This document shows, piece after piece, positions 36,219 through 51,825 of a stretch of DNA of 64,000 nucleotides (positions within the stretch are counted from its first letter, which is position 1; every line of letters begins with the position of its first letter). This stretch comes from Thelonectria olida (taxonomy: Eukaryota; Ascomycota; Sordariomycetes; Hypocreales; Nectriaceae). The stretch spans positions 496,001 through 560,000 of the forward strand of contig JAGPYM010000013.1 of the NCBI GenBank assembly GCA_020736575.1. Direction: 5' to 3'. The notes under the pieces were generated by a model. That model saw only the letters and a list, made by a program, of their open reading frames with translations. It did no database searches and was not told where the DNA came from. A program made the position numbers and the translations under genes.

Positions 36219-37184
36219 TCCAAACCTGGTCCGGATACTGACACACGCATTCACGCCGCAATATACCCGCACCTCATTCCAGTTTGCCTGGATGATGGGC
36301 TGTTACCCAGCGTTTGTACATGCTACTTGACCTTCGCTAAAGCGAAACGGAGTTTCGGTTTTTTTTGATAGCCATTCTTATACCTTTTCCCAGTTTCACG
36401 AGGGACTTTTTCTCGCTGTTTGAGTTGATATTGGCCTATTCGACTTTACTACATGCTCTTTTCTAGCGCTCCTCCTTCCTCGTTTGAGGAGGATGGGAAC
36501 ACCTTGTTGTCTTCTCTTATTTCTGTTTCTTTTCTGGCTCCCGTCTTCTAGCCATGTCGATGTACTATATGGGGAGAGTTCTACCCTTCGTTTCTTTTTC
36601 AGTTGTGTCGGGGAAAAAAACCACCAGATTTGAGGACACTGGTGACTCGGATGGTGGTGGTGCTTGGTTTCTTTGGTTCCCCAACCTGGTGCTGGGCTGG
36701 GAGAGAGCTTTCACTTCGATGGGAGACAAACGGCTTGTAGGAGGGTCAATGATGAAATGAAGTGCTTTCTCTGTTTGACTTGATAATTGATATTTACTAA
36801 GCTTCGTATAAACAGATGACTGATTGTCCATTGGCTTGTGATGGTTCTGAGCTCTGTTGAACGACATCCAACCTTGCGTGCATGGGTATCACGCTGATAG
36901 ACATAGACATCAAACTGACACGGGATTAGAACATCAAGAAGATGTGCGTGAGAAATCGATTCATTCCTCATTTGCCCCACTGATTGAGTCATCTAGTAAA
37001 TACATATTGGTCGGATCCATCAAGCTTTCAGCCTGAACCCACCCCTGATGTGCCTTCTCGCCAGACTCCTTTACGGCCAGTCCAACCAAGATTGCCCAAT
37101 ATTCTCCAAAAAAAAAAAAAAAAAAAAAAAACATTAATACACACACGATGTAAACTGTAGCGTACACACATTTCCCCTCTTTGA
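36219..37184. other. Intergenic between convergent teaA and smc5
   Basis: Shared 3' region; no gene seen. It contains a 24-base A tract close to the smc5 stop (listed separately). Confidence 0.5.
37108..37131 (-). repeat. Poly-A tract of 24 bases (poly-T in the smc5 sense)
   Basis: A pure A run on the + strand, 53 bp past the smc5 stop codon. Read along smc5 it is T24, so it is not that gene's poly(A) tail. It could affect 3' end formation of either convergent gene or be a slippage hot spot. Confidence 0.8.
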
Positions 37185-40732
<3,548 letters not shown>

Positions 40733-40902
40733 CACGGCAGCCCTTGCTGAGAGAGTTGCTTGAGAATTGAGTCGCGAGTTGGATTGAAATGTCGTCGGGA
40801 GGGGTTTGAGGGGTTTGAAGGGCTGTGCGACCTAAGGGAATGCCAAATGACACAGGGCAAAGTCTTGGGAGCTGAGCTGTGGTTTCCAAGTGGAGGTTGA
40901 GA

Positions 40903-40908
40903 CGCGTT
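40903..40908. promoter_or_regulatory. MCB-type box ACGCGT upstream of smc5
   Basis: This palindromic hexamer is the core site of the fungal MBF G1/S factor. It lies about 170 bp before the smc5 start codon, followed within 20 bp by further GCGC-rich sequence (TTCGCGCC, GTGCGCGC). Use by MBF is inference; the window holds about seven such hexamers, fewer than expected by chance. Confidence 0.3.
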
Positions 40909-42228
40909 CCTTCGCGCCTGTGCGCGCCTGGTAAATGGGGCGTCGACGTTAAAGTGGTGGGGCGGATGGGGCCGTCGTGATGGGTCCCGCCTCGTCTGTC
41001 AGGGAGGTACGTACCTTTTTGACAGGGTGTCCCGGCTATGGACCTCAACCCTCTCTCATCGTCACGACCTTCATTCAGTTTCACCAAAATGTAGGGGTCT
41101 TTCCACAGTCTCAATATGGGGTGAGACGGATCTCAGCCATGATTGTTTAACAAGTAAGAACGCGAAAAGAAGACGGCGTTGTCGCACACGTTTCTTTACG
41201 TGAATAGAATGTATACCACATTCCGTCCTTTCGATTCCTCAAGTAAAGAAAGACGCCATAATTGTCGCTCCTACGCACGAGGTGTAATGCCAATTGAAAT
41301 GGCATGACAAGTCCCTCCTGGCCTTGGGGGACTTTCTCAGCTTCAGAACCAGCCCTTTGACCAGGCAGCCCAGGTATTCTTTCGGAAATAGATGCCAATG
41401 TTTCGCCCGAAGAGCCTCGCAGGGGCGAGGGAGTGAGTCCCCGGAGTCGATGTGAGGCTCGCTTAGTCATGACGTGGGACTGAGTGAATCCCCTTCGCAG
41501 AGCGGTATCCAATATCAATCTCACCCTTGGAATGTCGTTCCGGGCCTTCCTAGAAATTTCGCTACCCAGGATCTTGGAGATCCCGCATACTTCGCCTTTT
41601 CCAATAAATAACTTCACAGTGCCGAAGTGGCCAAACTATCCTCCCGTCACGTTCCAAGGTAGGCCGGGTCCCCAGCTAGATCAATGCATGTTACCACGAC
41701 TAACTCTTTAATGAGGTGGGATATATACGGTAGGCTTTGGGGGCTCGTCTCGATATGGAAGAAATTGTAGTACGAGCCAATCTCGAGGTGATTGATATTG
41801 CATTTCAGGCTCTCCAAGACAGACGTTTGGCACTGGGCACAGTCACTGCGGACAGGCAACTTACTAAACCACCGTTGAGAATCCTGATGTGGGCTAGCAG
41901 TAGTTCCAACACAACCTTGATTCACACGTCTTCGCCTCTTCTCGATAGAAATCCAATCGGGCCCGTGACTGGGTGAAGCCTTGAACAAGCCTCTCAAGGA
42001 GGGACTGGAAGATGGATGAAGGGCCAGTTGTCAAGTGCTCGGGGCCTCCCCTTTGTCGACAATGCTGCCATGAGCCCCTGAGCTGCCTCAGGGCTGAGCA
42101 CATATCTCCTCTCGTGTGCCGGTATCCACGCACAAGGACCTGTGTCTCCCCTGACTCCAATACTGCTGGATGGACTGGAATGTATTCCGACGAGGAGAAG
42201 TCCAGGCAGTATTTTGGACTGATGCAAC

Positions 42229-42234
42229 ACGCGT
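42229..42234. promoter_or_regulatory. MCB-type box ACGCGT upstream of gin4
   Basis: A second ACGCGT in the same divergent spacer, 630 bp before the kinase start codon. Its distance makes a role less likely than for the box near smc5. Confidence 0.2.
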
Positions 42235-42828
42235 AGTGGCGGCGGCCTGCGGTGTATATTCTTCGGGCTCTTTTTTCTTCTTTTAATCTCCTAGTCGGGG
42301 ACTCGGGTATCACGGTGGCAGGACCAATAAGGCCAGCTACACGTCAAGATGGCGGCAGCTGCCAGATGGATGCCAGTTGCCCGCCCCAAACATGTTCCAG
42401 CTACTGGCAGTTCCTCTCCCTTCTTTCCTTGGCCCAGTCACCAGTCGCCAGTCGTCAGCCTCCCCCTCCAAAAAAAAAAACACGTCTACCCACGGTAAAC
42501 ATCCATTGCATTCCATCATCCCCTTCCCGCTCTCTTCGCCTCGCCTCGACTCCAAGACACTCTTTTCCCTTTTCTTCCATTTCTCCCAGCCCGTGTCACT
42601 CTTTTTCGATTTCTGGGCCTCTTTTCTAGGCCACGTCTCCCTCTTCCTCTTTGCTGCCCGCCGTGGTTCCACGTCTCTCTTCTGTCTCTCGTTCTGCCGC
42701 TTCACCATCGTGAGGCTGGCTTTGTTTTCTCTCGCTTTCCACCAACTCCACTGCCACCGCTGCCTTTCAGAGCATAGTGGTATTTCTCTTTCTTGATATT
42801 GCCTTTCGACTTCCTTCTTCATCGTACT

Positions 42829-42837
42829 ATGTGCTGA
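42829..42837 (+). promoter_or_regulatory. Minimal uORF before gin4
   Basis: ATG-TGC-TGA, a two-codon reading frame ending 25 bases before the gin4 start. If it lies in the mRNA, it could lower or condition translation of the kinase. The transcript start is not known, so this is inference. Confidence 0.4.
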
Positions 42838-42862
42838 TAGCATCCGACAACCGCGACTAAGA

Positions 42863-45800
42863 ATGGCGGAGACGTACGCTGCCAACGCAGCTCGCACACC
42901 ACTCTCCGAAGCCTCGAACCGCATCAACGCAGCTTATCCCAGCCAGGAAGGTCCACGCCCGAAGTCACGTTATGAACAGTCTCGAGCTCCAAACAGTTAC
43001 GATGGCCCTCGGCCTCATTATGGGCATCCGCCTCACCAGGCCATTAGTCGCATCCCAGTGCCTGGTCACCACCCTCCCGTCACACATCCCCACGGCGCTC
43101 CAGTGTTGAGACCACCTCAGGAAGCAGAGGACAACAAGCGTCTGTCTCAGAAACCTCACGAATCCACAGCCAATGGTCGAAATAGGAAGACGTACAAAAC
43201 GCACATTGGCCCGTGGCAGCTGGGAAAGACACTGGGGAAAGGGTCGTCGGCTCGTGTTCGACTCTGCCGCCACAGCATGACGAACCAGTTGGCCGCTGTC
43301 AAAATTGTCAACAGGCGTATGGCGAACCTTGTCCAGGATAGCAGCTTGGCCGCCCTTAGCAAGTGGGACAACAGCCTTCCAGACCAGATTGAGGGGGAGA
43401 TGCGAGTCCCCATGGCCATTGAACGTGAGGTAGCAATCCTGAAACTCATTGAGCATCCCAACATTATGAAGCTTTACGACATCTGGGAGAATCGCTCGGA
43501 AGTGTAAGTGGTTTAGTCCTGCCTAACTCAAGTTCTGGCTGACATCTGCCAGGTACCTCATTCTTGAGTACATTGATCAGGGAGACTTATTCACCTTCAT
43601 CAACACCAAGGGCCGCCTTAGTGAGGAGGTTTCGGTCTACTTCTTTCGACAAATCATCAGTGCCATTGCGTATTGCCACTCGTTCAACATCTGCCATCGC
43701 GATCTCAAGCCCGAGAATATCTTGATTACCGCAGATCTCCAGATCAAGATTGCTGATTTTGGCATGGCCGCCCTCCACCAAACTGCCACTCATCAATTGG
43801 CCACTGCGTGCGGCAGCCCGCACTACGCAGCGCCCGAGCTCCTTAAGAACAGACAGTATCGCGGAGACAGAGCAGATATCTGGAGCTTAGGAGTCATTCT
43901 CTATGCTATGCTCTCTGCGACTCTGCCATTCGACGATCCTAACCTGCGCGTGATGATGTCCAGGACGAAGAGAGGCTTGTATACGATTCCAGAATTCCTC
44001 AGCCATGAGGCAAAGGATCTCATCCAGCGCATGCTGCAAGTGAATCCTGACGAGCGTATCACCTTGAAGGAGGTGTGGCGTCACCCGCTCGTCTCAAAGT
44101 ATGCGTGCCTTGACGACCTCGGAGACGGAAATGGGCAGCCTCCCGACACGCGGCAGGCCTTTCAATCTACTCCAGTGCCAGCAAACGATGTTGATCCCCA
44201 GTTGATCCGCCAACTTCGCTCCATGTGGCACATGTTTAGCGAAACCGAGCTGAAGCTCATGTTGACATGTGAACAGTAAGCAGCCTCAAAACATTGCGAA
44301 TGGAACCCTGCTAATGAGAATAGACCCAACGATCAAAAGGCTTTCTACTGGCTATTGTATAACTATCGCGAGAAGCAACTGGAGGACTTCAAGCCTGAAC
44401 TGGCACACTCAATGAGTGACTACCATCACCTCCGGCCTGGTGCATGGAAGAAGCGAGTTTCGACTCGAGAGTTCTCGCAACCTCGTGGCAACGGCCATGG
44501 TCGTTCCGTCTCACGATTCACGGTAATCTCCAACGCTGCCGAGACGGACGCAGGAGCCGGGTATGTACCACGAAGACCCAGTAACCGATCTCACGCCGGT
44601 CCTCCCAAGAGCCATTCTCGAGCAAGTTTGAAGCGCTACTCCCAGCCGACGGGAAGCAACTCATATCAGGGACAGGTCTCCCGGATTCGAAGCGGACCAA
44701 TTGCTCGCCGCGGTCGGATGACTGCCGCACGGACTTCGACAACAGGACGTCTTCATTCATCTAAAGGCTCTATTTCTTCCCTCCATAGTAGCCGTCAGAC
44801 AACTCCGCATACTCGCAGCCTACGACACAAGCGAGGAGTTGACTTCTCTGGCATTAGAAAGCAATCTGGTTCCTTCGCTCGTGCTCGCAGTGGCACTATT
44901 TCTCAGCGAGGATCCACTTACCAGGTAGACATGGATCGCAGCCCTACTCCTGAAGTCCCAAGCCTGCCGAGTGGTGTTCTTCCCAAGCCACCCAGGAAGC
45001 CATCGCTGAAGCGAGCACAGGCTCAGATTGTCAACGTCGACCCTGAACAAGTGTCTGAAATATTCGGCGAAGAGTTGCGTCATTTCAGCAGTAATATTGC
45101 CAAAGACTGTGACGATGCTTTCAGAAGTTCTTTGATGGAAGAAGACTCCATTGCTGGTTCTCTGGCAGATTGTGAGAGGAAGTCTCGGGAAGGTACACCA
45201 TTTGCCTTTGCTGTCGAGGCGCCTGACGAGACTCAGGTAGAGAACCGACCACCTGTAACCAATAGTGGTAAGAATAGCTTGACCAGCCGCCCACTTCCTC
45301 CGCTGCCTTCTCCCGAGGCAGACCACATCCGGGTGTTGGCGCCAACGCCTGTCAACTCCCGCCCTGTCTCGCGGGATGATCCTTTTGAGGACTTTCGCCC
45401 AGGCCAGGTTGAGACAGCCCGCCCAGTCTTTCTCACTAAGCATGTCGAGAGACGTGTCGTCTCGGCCCCCGTGTACGCCAATAAGCATAGACAGCCAACT
45501 GAGCTTCCCTCGATCAATGAGACTGTCTCAGCGAATGACAAAGCTCGGATTGTCTCTGCGCCTCCTCACACCCCTTCTAAGAGCAGGGTCAGTAGGGACA
45601 GCGGCATGGAGTACTTGAGCAGGGTAGAAAACAGCATTCGCGTTGTAAACTCTCCCACTGCTGAGAGTCCAGTCAAGGTACCCAAGCCGCTCAATGTACG
45701 AAAGAAGGTGGCAGACAACGAACCGGGACGCACCATGCATCCCAACACTACATTCCACCAGGAACGTGCTGAGGAAGCCGAAGCGATGACCAGTCGTGTC

Positions 45801-46684
45801 TCTCAGGACAGTCAAGTGCCCGTCAAGAAGAAGAAAACTTCGTGGTTCAAGCGATCTCACAAATCCGATAGTGGGGGCAAGGGTGATTCTGCCGACTGGC
45901 AAGACTGCAGTTCGATCATGGCACAGAGTGAGGGTAAACGAAGCGATTCAGGTGACGTTCCGGCCAAGAAGAAGAGTTTCAGTTTCCCATTTTGGAAGAG
46001 CCATAAACCCAGAGACTCGACCATGTCGCTTAGTAGTGAGTTAAGAGAGAAGCTCTCTTGGGAAGCGATGCTAACTGACATTGTAGAAGCAGGTGGCGGC
46101 GAAACGAAGAGGACCATGTCTTTCGAAGCACAACCGACGGGCAGGGTAACTTCTCAGAGCAAGACAACGAACAAGTTAGACGAGTCCGGATCAGGCGGTG
46201 TCCGTAACATTGAGGTGAAGCAGAGCTGGCTTGCTCGTCTCTTCCGCGTGAAGCCGGCAACAAGCCATATTTGTCTAGTCATGTCGCGCCGCCGGGCGCG
46301 CCAGGAGATTGCCATACAACTACGGGAATGGCGCAAGTACGGGATGCGAGGCATACAGGTGGACAAGCAGCGAAACATTGTCTTTGCGCGGGTGGGAGCT
46401 AAGAACTGTGAGTAATGTATGCTGAGCGAGAGGCGAAGATGAAGACTAACGAGGAAGACACAGTTCTTGACCTCAAAGAGGTATCATTTGCAGCCGAGAT
46501 TATTACGGTGATTGAGCACGGCAAACGGCAGCAGTTCAGCATTATTCGATTCACACAGGAACGAGGCGCGGCCAGTAGCTTCCATAGAGTGGTGGACGCG
46601 ATCAAGATGGCGTTTGAGACCCGGGGACTCGTGGTGACGGACAAGAACAAGGAGAAGATGATGATAAGGACGCTCAACTCGTAA
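42863..46684 (+). CDS. gin4: Gin4/Hsl1/Cdr2-type protein kinase
   Basis: Kinases of this Nim1-related group act at septin structures and link cell shape to mitotic entry through Wee1. Exons are 42863-43503, 43553-44275, 44324-46407 and 46464-46684, coding for 1222 residues. A Pro/His-rich head of about 110 residues leads into the kinase domain: glycine loop GKTLGKGSSARV (from G121), catalytic Lys K147 (AAVKIV), HRDLKPEN at 262-269, DFG at 282-284 and the APE-like segment SPHYAAPELL. An autoinhibitory/UBA-like helical segment and a long disordered, Ser/Arg-rich region follow. The C-terminal kinase-associated (KA1-like) domain (ARLFRVKPATSHICL, then TQERGAASSF) is only complete when the last intron (46408-46463) is removed. 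All conserved kinase residues are present. Hsl1, Gin4 and Kcc4 cannot be told apart here; filamentous fungi usually have one member. Confidence 0.93.
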
Positions 46685-49252
46685 GCGCTCAGTCATGACC
46701 GGGGACTCGTCAAGTCGAAGATGGTTATCGCGGGTGCAGTGCACATCTCGTTACAGTATCAACAGACGATTAATGCTGTTTGGATGAGCCAAGACTCTTG
46801 TACGGCTATTTGGTTTTTTGCAAAGTTGGACAGGTGTTGGAGGCAAGACAGTGGCTGGTTGCATTCGTTTTGGTGTTTTTTTGTTCCTGCTCAGGACCAT
46901 GATTTCGAGGGGGGGTTCGCAATATCTTTGGTGAGCTTGGGAGCAAGAGACACGGCTCGAAGGGATGGCTCGGATGGGTTATCCAGAAGGATTCAGTCGT
47001 CGGCTCTCCTCTCCTGGTCACTAATATTAGTTCATTCGTTATCAGCTGGTCTATCAGGAATCTCAATCAGCAAGAGCTAAATCGCAATGCGATTAGGTAT
47101 TCTTAGATTCGCTTATTCTAGGGAGTCGAATATCGAGGTCAAACAATCATCCCGAAAGCTCAAGAGAAGCCAGATGCCTGGAACTCGATTAGTTTCTTGA
47201 AGAGTCCAATGCCAGCCGCCAGTGAGCCGCTCATCGAGGTACGAAGCAAAAGGGACAAAACCCGAAGCCTCGGCTGGCAATCGGTAGATCGGATGACTTA
47301 TACAGAGTGGAGTACGGGTCCGGCGCTGGCGGATGCGCGTTTGGAATGACAGCCGTGCGGTGCGGCTCCCCCTCGGACCGCACGAATGCATGCATAATTA
47401 CATGCGGCACGAGACTTCAATATCAATCAGTTTGCCGCCTTTTCCCTTTGAGGTGGTGATTGATTGAGGTTCCATGCAAGGGAGAGCTTTGGAATGGAGG
47501 TAATATCGCAACGGAATCTGGCCCACTCAAAAGGATGAAGGGCTAGAGCAGCACAAACTCTGTGAACAGTGAAGACAAAACCTCGTCGCGATGCTTCATG
47601 ATCAAGGACGCAATAGCTATATGATTGATTAGGTTGTAATCTGGATGTGTTTTGAAAAGCCGAGGCGTGCGGATATATCCTTCTTCGGTCAGTTTCCGTC
47701 CCATCAATGTGTCTTTGTCGTTGCAAAATCGGTTCCAGACCTCACTTCCTAGCCACGCTCGGAATTTCTCTCCAGACAAATCGGTGTCTCAGGGCGCGCT
47801 GAGGGAGGTGTACTTCGGCGGTACTCTCAAGAGGTCCGAGAAGATACACCGAAAATGTAAGTAACCTAAGCTAACAATCAGGTAATCTTCCTCGGCTCAA
47901 ACAAGTAAAGCTTGCCTCCGAAGAAGTCACCATTTTCGGGGCGGCGGCGGCTCCCATTGCAACGGCAGGACCCAGCCCAGCAGTGAGTGGCAGCAACCAT
48001 GACAGTGGAGAGGCGGCGGCTGCATTGCAGTGTAGGGCAAGTGGGGAGCTTGGCTGGTCGGCACCTTCCACTACTTCCATCTGCATGCGCGCATAGGAAA
48101 GAGCACATGCTTCTTGGACGGGTATCATTACAGAGATACTGCGACTGTCACCTTCCCTCATGAATGGGCCAAGGTGTTCAGAGCACCACAGATGGAAGGA
48201 GCGCAGACGGGAGAAAATGCGTTCAAGCTCCGGACCAGTTCTCCTCTTCCTCTACTTTGGAAGTTACCTTGTTCCCCCAACCAAGCTCTCTCTCTCTTGG
48301 CCTGACGTATTCGTCCTCTAATCCTTTGGTTTCCATCTGGCCGAGCACACGGAGAACAAATAGTCCCCCACCATCCTCCGGCCTCCTCAGGGAACTACCT
48401 ACCGACCGGCCATCGTCCGTCTGCCCCTTGGTTTGTGGGGTCGTGTCCAGCACGGATCTGGGACGAGCACGGGACTTGGAGAAACGACGTGGGGCTCTTT
48501 TCAGGTCCTGATTCTCGGTAAGCCACCGCTTCCAGGGAAGCTGGAGGCGAAAACAAAGATTACTGCACGCGATGAGAAGAAGAGTTCAGGCCGAGGCTCA
48601 GCTGTTGATTGGTTACACTGCTTGGCTTGTGGTTGGAGTCGGCCCCTCCATTGACCAACGTCATCATGAGCTCCCCTCCATGTGCGAAGTACCCCAAATG
48701 CATTCATGATTGATGTCTGCAGTCAAGCAGCAACAGAGCATGGCATCCAATTGACATAGAGAGCAGATGCAATGCGACACAGTCTACACCACTACACACT
48801 TCTCCGGCTGACAGCGGCAAATGAAATGCGGAATGCGGAACAAGTACGAAGTAGAAGTCGAGAAAGCCGAAAAGTGGATGTCGATGATGTTTCCCCAGGC
48901 CCGGCGGCCGTGACTCGAAATGATTGCTCGGTCTTAGTCCGAGACTCATGAGTGCGCCTCCCAGTATCTCTCCTCGGTCCTCCGACCAAGTCTTGAGATC
49001 GAACAAGTATATATTAGTCCTCGACCTTATCCAACTTTGTTCGCTTTTTCCCAATTCCTTGTTCTTCATCTTCAACGTGCATCTACCTGTTAGAAGCTTA
49101 CCCCGGATTTTGATACCTCGAGATACCCAACCACGACAACGCCAACTAAGAAGATATTCTTCGACACGTGAAAGTCTCACTCAGTTATAGGCTTTACACC
49201 CCGCCTCTCTCCCTCTCACTCCCTCCCTTCTTCATTCACAGCTCAAATCACA
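46685..49252. other. Intergenic between gin4 and malate synthase
   Basis: About 2.6 kb. A minus-strand frame of 78 codons at 47779-47543 (WLGSEVWNRFCNDKDTLMG) has protein-like composition but lacks an ATG and has no partner exon that I can find, so it is not called. The last 250 bases form the TATA-containing promoter and leader of malate synthase. Confidence 0.45.
48975..49015 (+). promoter_or_regulatory. Malate synthase promoter elements: CGG-N4-CCG and TATA box
   Basis: A TATATATT box at 49008-49015 lies 238 bp before the start codon. Twenty-three bases upstream of it is an inverted CGG pair spaced by four bases (48975-48984), a typical half-site arrangement for zinc-cluster (Zn2Cys6) activators. 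Malate synthase genes are known to be induced by acetate through zinc-cluster factors such as FacB. Which factor, if any, binds here is not shown. Confidence 0.35.
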
Positions 49253-51114
49253 ATGGCTTCTACCGATTCCATCCTCCAAGGCGTCTCTGTTCTCGGGAAA
49301 GTCGATGATGTTCACCGAAAGATCCTAACGCCCGAGGCTCTCGCCTTCCTCGCCCTCCTCCACCGCTCGTTCAATGCCACCCGCAAGACTCTACTCGAGC
49401 GCCGCAAGGTGCGCCAGGCCGAGCTGGACCGCGGCATCCTCCCCGACTTCCTCCCCGAGACCAAGCACATCCGCGACAATGCTACCTGGAGGGGTGCGCC
49501 GCCGGCGCCTGGTCTGGTGGATCGCCGCGTTGAGATTACCGGACCTACTGACCGAAAGATGGTTGTGAATGCCCTGAATGCCAATGTGTGGACTTATATG
49601 GCCGATTTTGAGGGTGAGTTTAATTTTTTTTTTTTTTGTCTTGCCCTTTTGCGCTCGGCCGCCGGCGCGTGAGAAAGCTGGATTACACGCCGAGATTGGG
49701 TCAATGGAGCGCCGATATCTCATGGAAATTCATTGTCGCCTCGAACGTTTATCATGGCATTAATAAAATTGACTAACTTATTCGTCAGACTCCAGCGCCC
49801 CCACTTGGGAGAACATGATCAACGGCCAGGTCAACCTCTACGATGCCAACCGCCGCCAGATCGATTTCAAGCAGGGCCCCAAGGAGTACAAGCTCCGCAC
49901 CGACAAGACTCTTCCCACTCTCATCGTTCGTCCTCGTGGCTGGCACTTGGAGGAGAAGCACCTTACCGTTGACGGCGAGCCCATCTCTGGTTCCCTCTTC
50001 GACTTTGGTCTCTATTTCTTCCACAATGCCTTCGAGACCCAGCGCCGCGGCTTCGGCCCTTACTTCTACCTCCCCAAGATGGAGAGCCATCTCGAGGCTC
50101 GCCTCTGGAACGACGCCTTCAACCTCGCCCAAGACTACATCGGTATGCCCCGCGGTACTATCCGAGGTACCGTCCTGATTGAGACCATCCTCGCTGCCTT
50201 TGAGATGGACGAGATCATCTATGAACTCCGTGACCACAGCTCCGGTCTCAACTGCGGTCGCTGGGACTACATCTTCAGTGTCATCAAGAAGTTCCGCAAC
50301 AACGCCAACTTTGTTCTTCCCGACCGTTCTGCCGTTACCATGACTGTACCCTTCATGGATGCCTATGTCAAGCTGCTCATCCAGACCTGCCACAAGCGAG
50401 GTGTCCACGCCATGGGTGGTATGGCTGCCCAGATCCCCATCAAGAACGATGCCAAGGCCAACGACATTGCCATGGAGGGCGTCCGCGCCGATAAGCTGCG
50501 TGAGGTCCGCGCCGGCCACGACGGCACTTGGGTTGCCCACCCTGCTCTTGCCAGCATCGCCACCGAGATCTTCAATAAGCACATGCCCACTCCCAACCAG
50601 CACTTTGTGCGAAGGGAGGACGTGGTCATTGGCCAGAACGACCTTCTCAACATGAACGTGCCTGGTACCATCACTGAGGCGGGCATCCGAAAGAACCTCA
50701 ACATCGGTCTTGGTTACATGGAGGCCTGGATCCGAGGTGTTGGCTGTGTGCCCATCAACTTCCTCATGGAGGATGCTGCTACCGCCGAGGTGTCCCGAAG
50801 CCAGCTGTGGCAGTGGGCCAAGCACGGCGTCACCACGGCCGAGGGCAAGCGCGTCGACAAGGCTTACGCTCTTAAGCTCCTCAAGGAGTCTGCCGACCAG
50901 TTGGCTGCTCAAGCCCCCAAGGGCAACAAGTTCCACCTGGCTGCCCAATACTTTGCCGGCCAGGTCACTGGCGAGGACTATGCCGATTTCCTGACTACGT
51001 AAGTATCCTACTTAATGATCTGGTTGAGTATGGACTTTGCTAACATTCGACATTAGTCTTCTGTACAATGAGATCACTGCTGCCGGTCCTCCGGCTCCTG
51101 CGTCCAAGCTGTAA
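49253..51114 (+). CDS. acuE: Malate synthase, glyoxysomal/peroxisomal
   Basis: It condenses glyoxylate with acetyl-CoA to malate in the glyoxylate cycle, needed for growth on acetate or fatty acids. Exons are 49253-49613, 49789-50998 and 51057-51114, giving 542 residues, the normal length for the eukaryotic A-form. The family signature [16 protein letters not shown] is at 268-283; the active-site Arg region ([10 protein letters not shown]) is near 168-176. The last exon of only 18 residues ends in SKL, the canonical type 1 peroxisomal targeting signal, so this small exon decides localisation. Intron 1 (175 nt) is longer than usual and includes a T run after the donor. A long minus-strand open frame across exon 2 is a codon-bias shadow. 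Confidence 0.98.
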
Positions 51115-51825
51115 GCTGGAGATGGAAGAAAATTAAAGGAAAATCTGGACGGCAACAAAGATTGCACATTTCTAATGAATGTATGTATGTTTGGATGAGA
51201 GGGATCTTTTCTATGTTTCATGGCCAAGGTGTTCATGGCTTTTGTGTCCCAAATATCACCGCAGTTGAATATCGCAAAATGGAGTTTTCAAATTGTAAGA
51301 ATGAATTCATTGCCCTACTTGAGTGCCTTAGCATGAGGATGTGATTAGCCGGTGCGAGCCAGCAGTCTAAAGGTCCAAGAGAATTCGCAGCAACAAGCGA
51401 TCAACAATGTGCAAAGGGGGGTGAGAGAGATCTTGTTTTCTGCAGTGTGGTATTGGTAGGCGGCCATTTGATTTCAGCATTATGATACTTATTCCGGATC
51501 TTGCTCGTCAGTGAACCGAGTATCTACTTGCGTGGCCCATCATGGATCATTCATTCATTCATCCATCGCAATGTGTAACAGAAGCTTAGAAAAGGAGGGT
51601 AGAGGGAGGTATGGCTCGGGTGGGTACGCCTACGAGGACAGTAGAAGTCCTCGGGAGCCAGGTCGGACGAGGGGATAGAGACTGAACTATACCGTCACCA
51701 ACCAATTCATCAATGTATCTGTGTTTTGAGTCTAGGAAGTGATTTTTCAAAGAAGAAAAAAAAGAGGTGACAGATAGATAGGAAGGAGACCCCCAAAAAG
51801 CAGGCACAGATAAAAAATGAAACAA
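51115..51825. other. Intergenic, malate synthase 3' region
   Basis: No gene seen; the sequence contains ATTCATTCATTC simple repeats near 51549. The right end holds the Pol III terminator of the tRNA gene. Confidence 0.5.
51812..51817 (-). terminator. Pol III terminator T6 of tRNA-Thr
   Basis: Six T in the sense of the tRNA gene, 8 bases after its 3' end; a run of at least five T normally stops RNA polymerase III in fungi. Confidence 0.8.

Larger units (their letters stand above)
40733..42862. other. Divergent promoter region between smc5 and gin4
   Basis: These 2.1 kb hold both promoters. The gin4 side (42,400-42,860) is C/T-rich, with an A10 run near 42471. No gene seen; open frames here are random in composition. 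Two ACGCGT boxes and a minimal uORF are listed separately. Confidence 0.5.

Noticed and set aside
47543..47779. 78-codon minus-strand frame with protein-like composition
   Set aside because: No ATG (it opens with TTG just after a stop), no matching exon or family; kept only as a note in the intergenic entry.
49785..50948. 387-codon open frame antisense to malate synthase
   Set aside because: It mirrors the highly biased codons of exon 2, which leave the opposite strand free of stops. It has no independent domain or start context.
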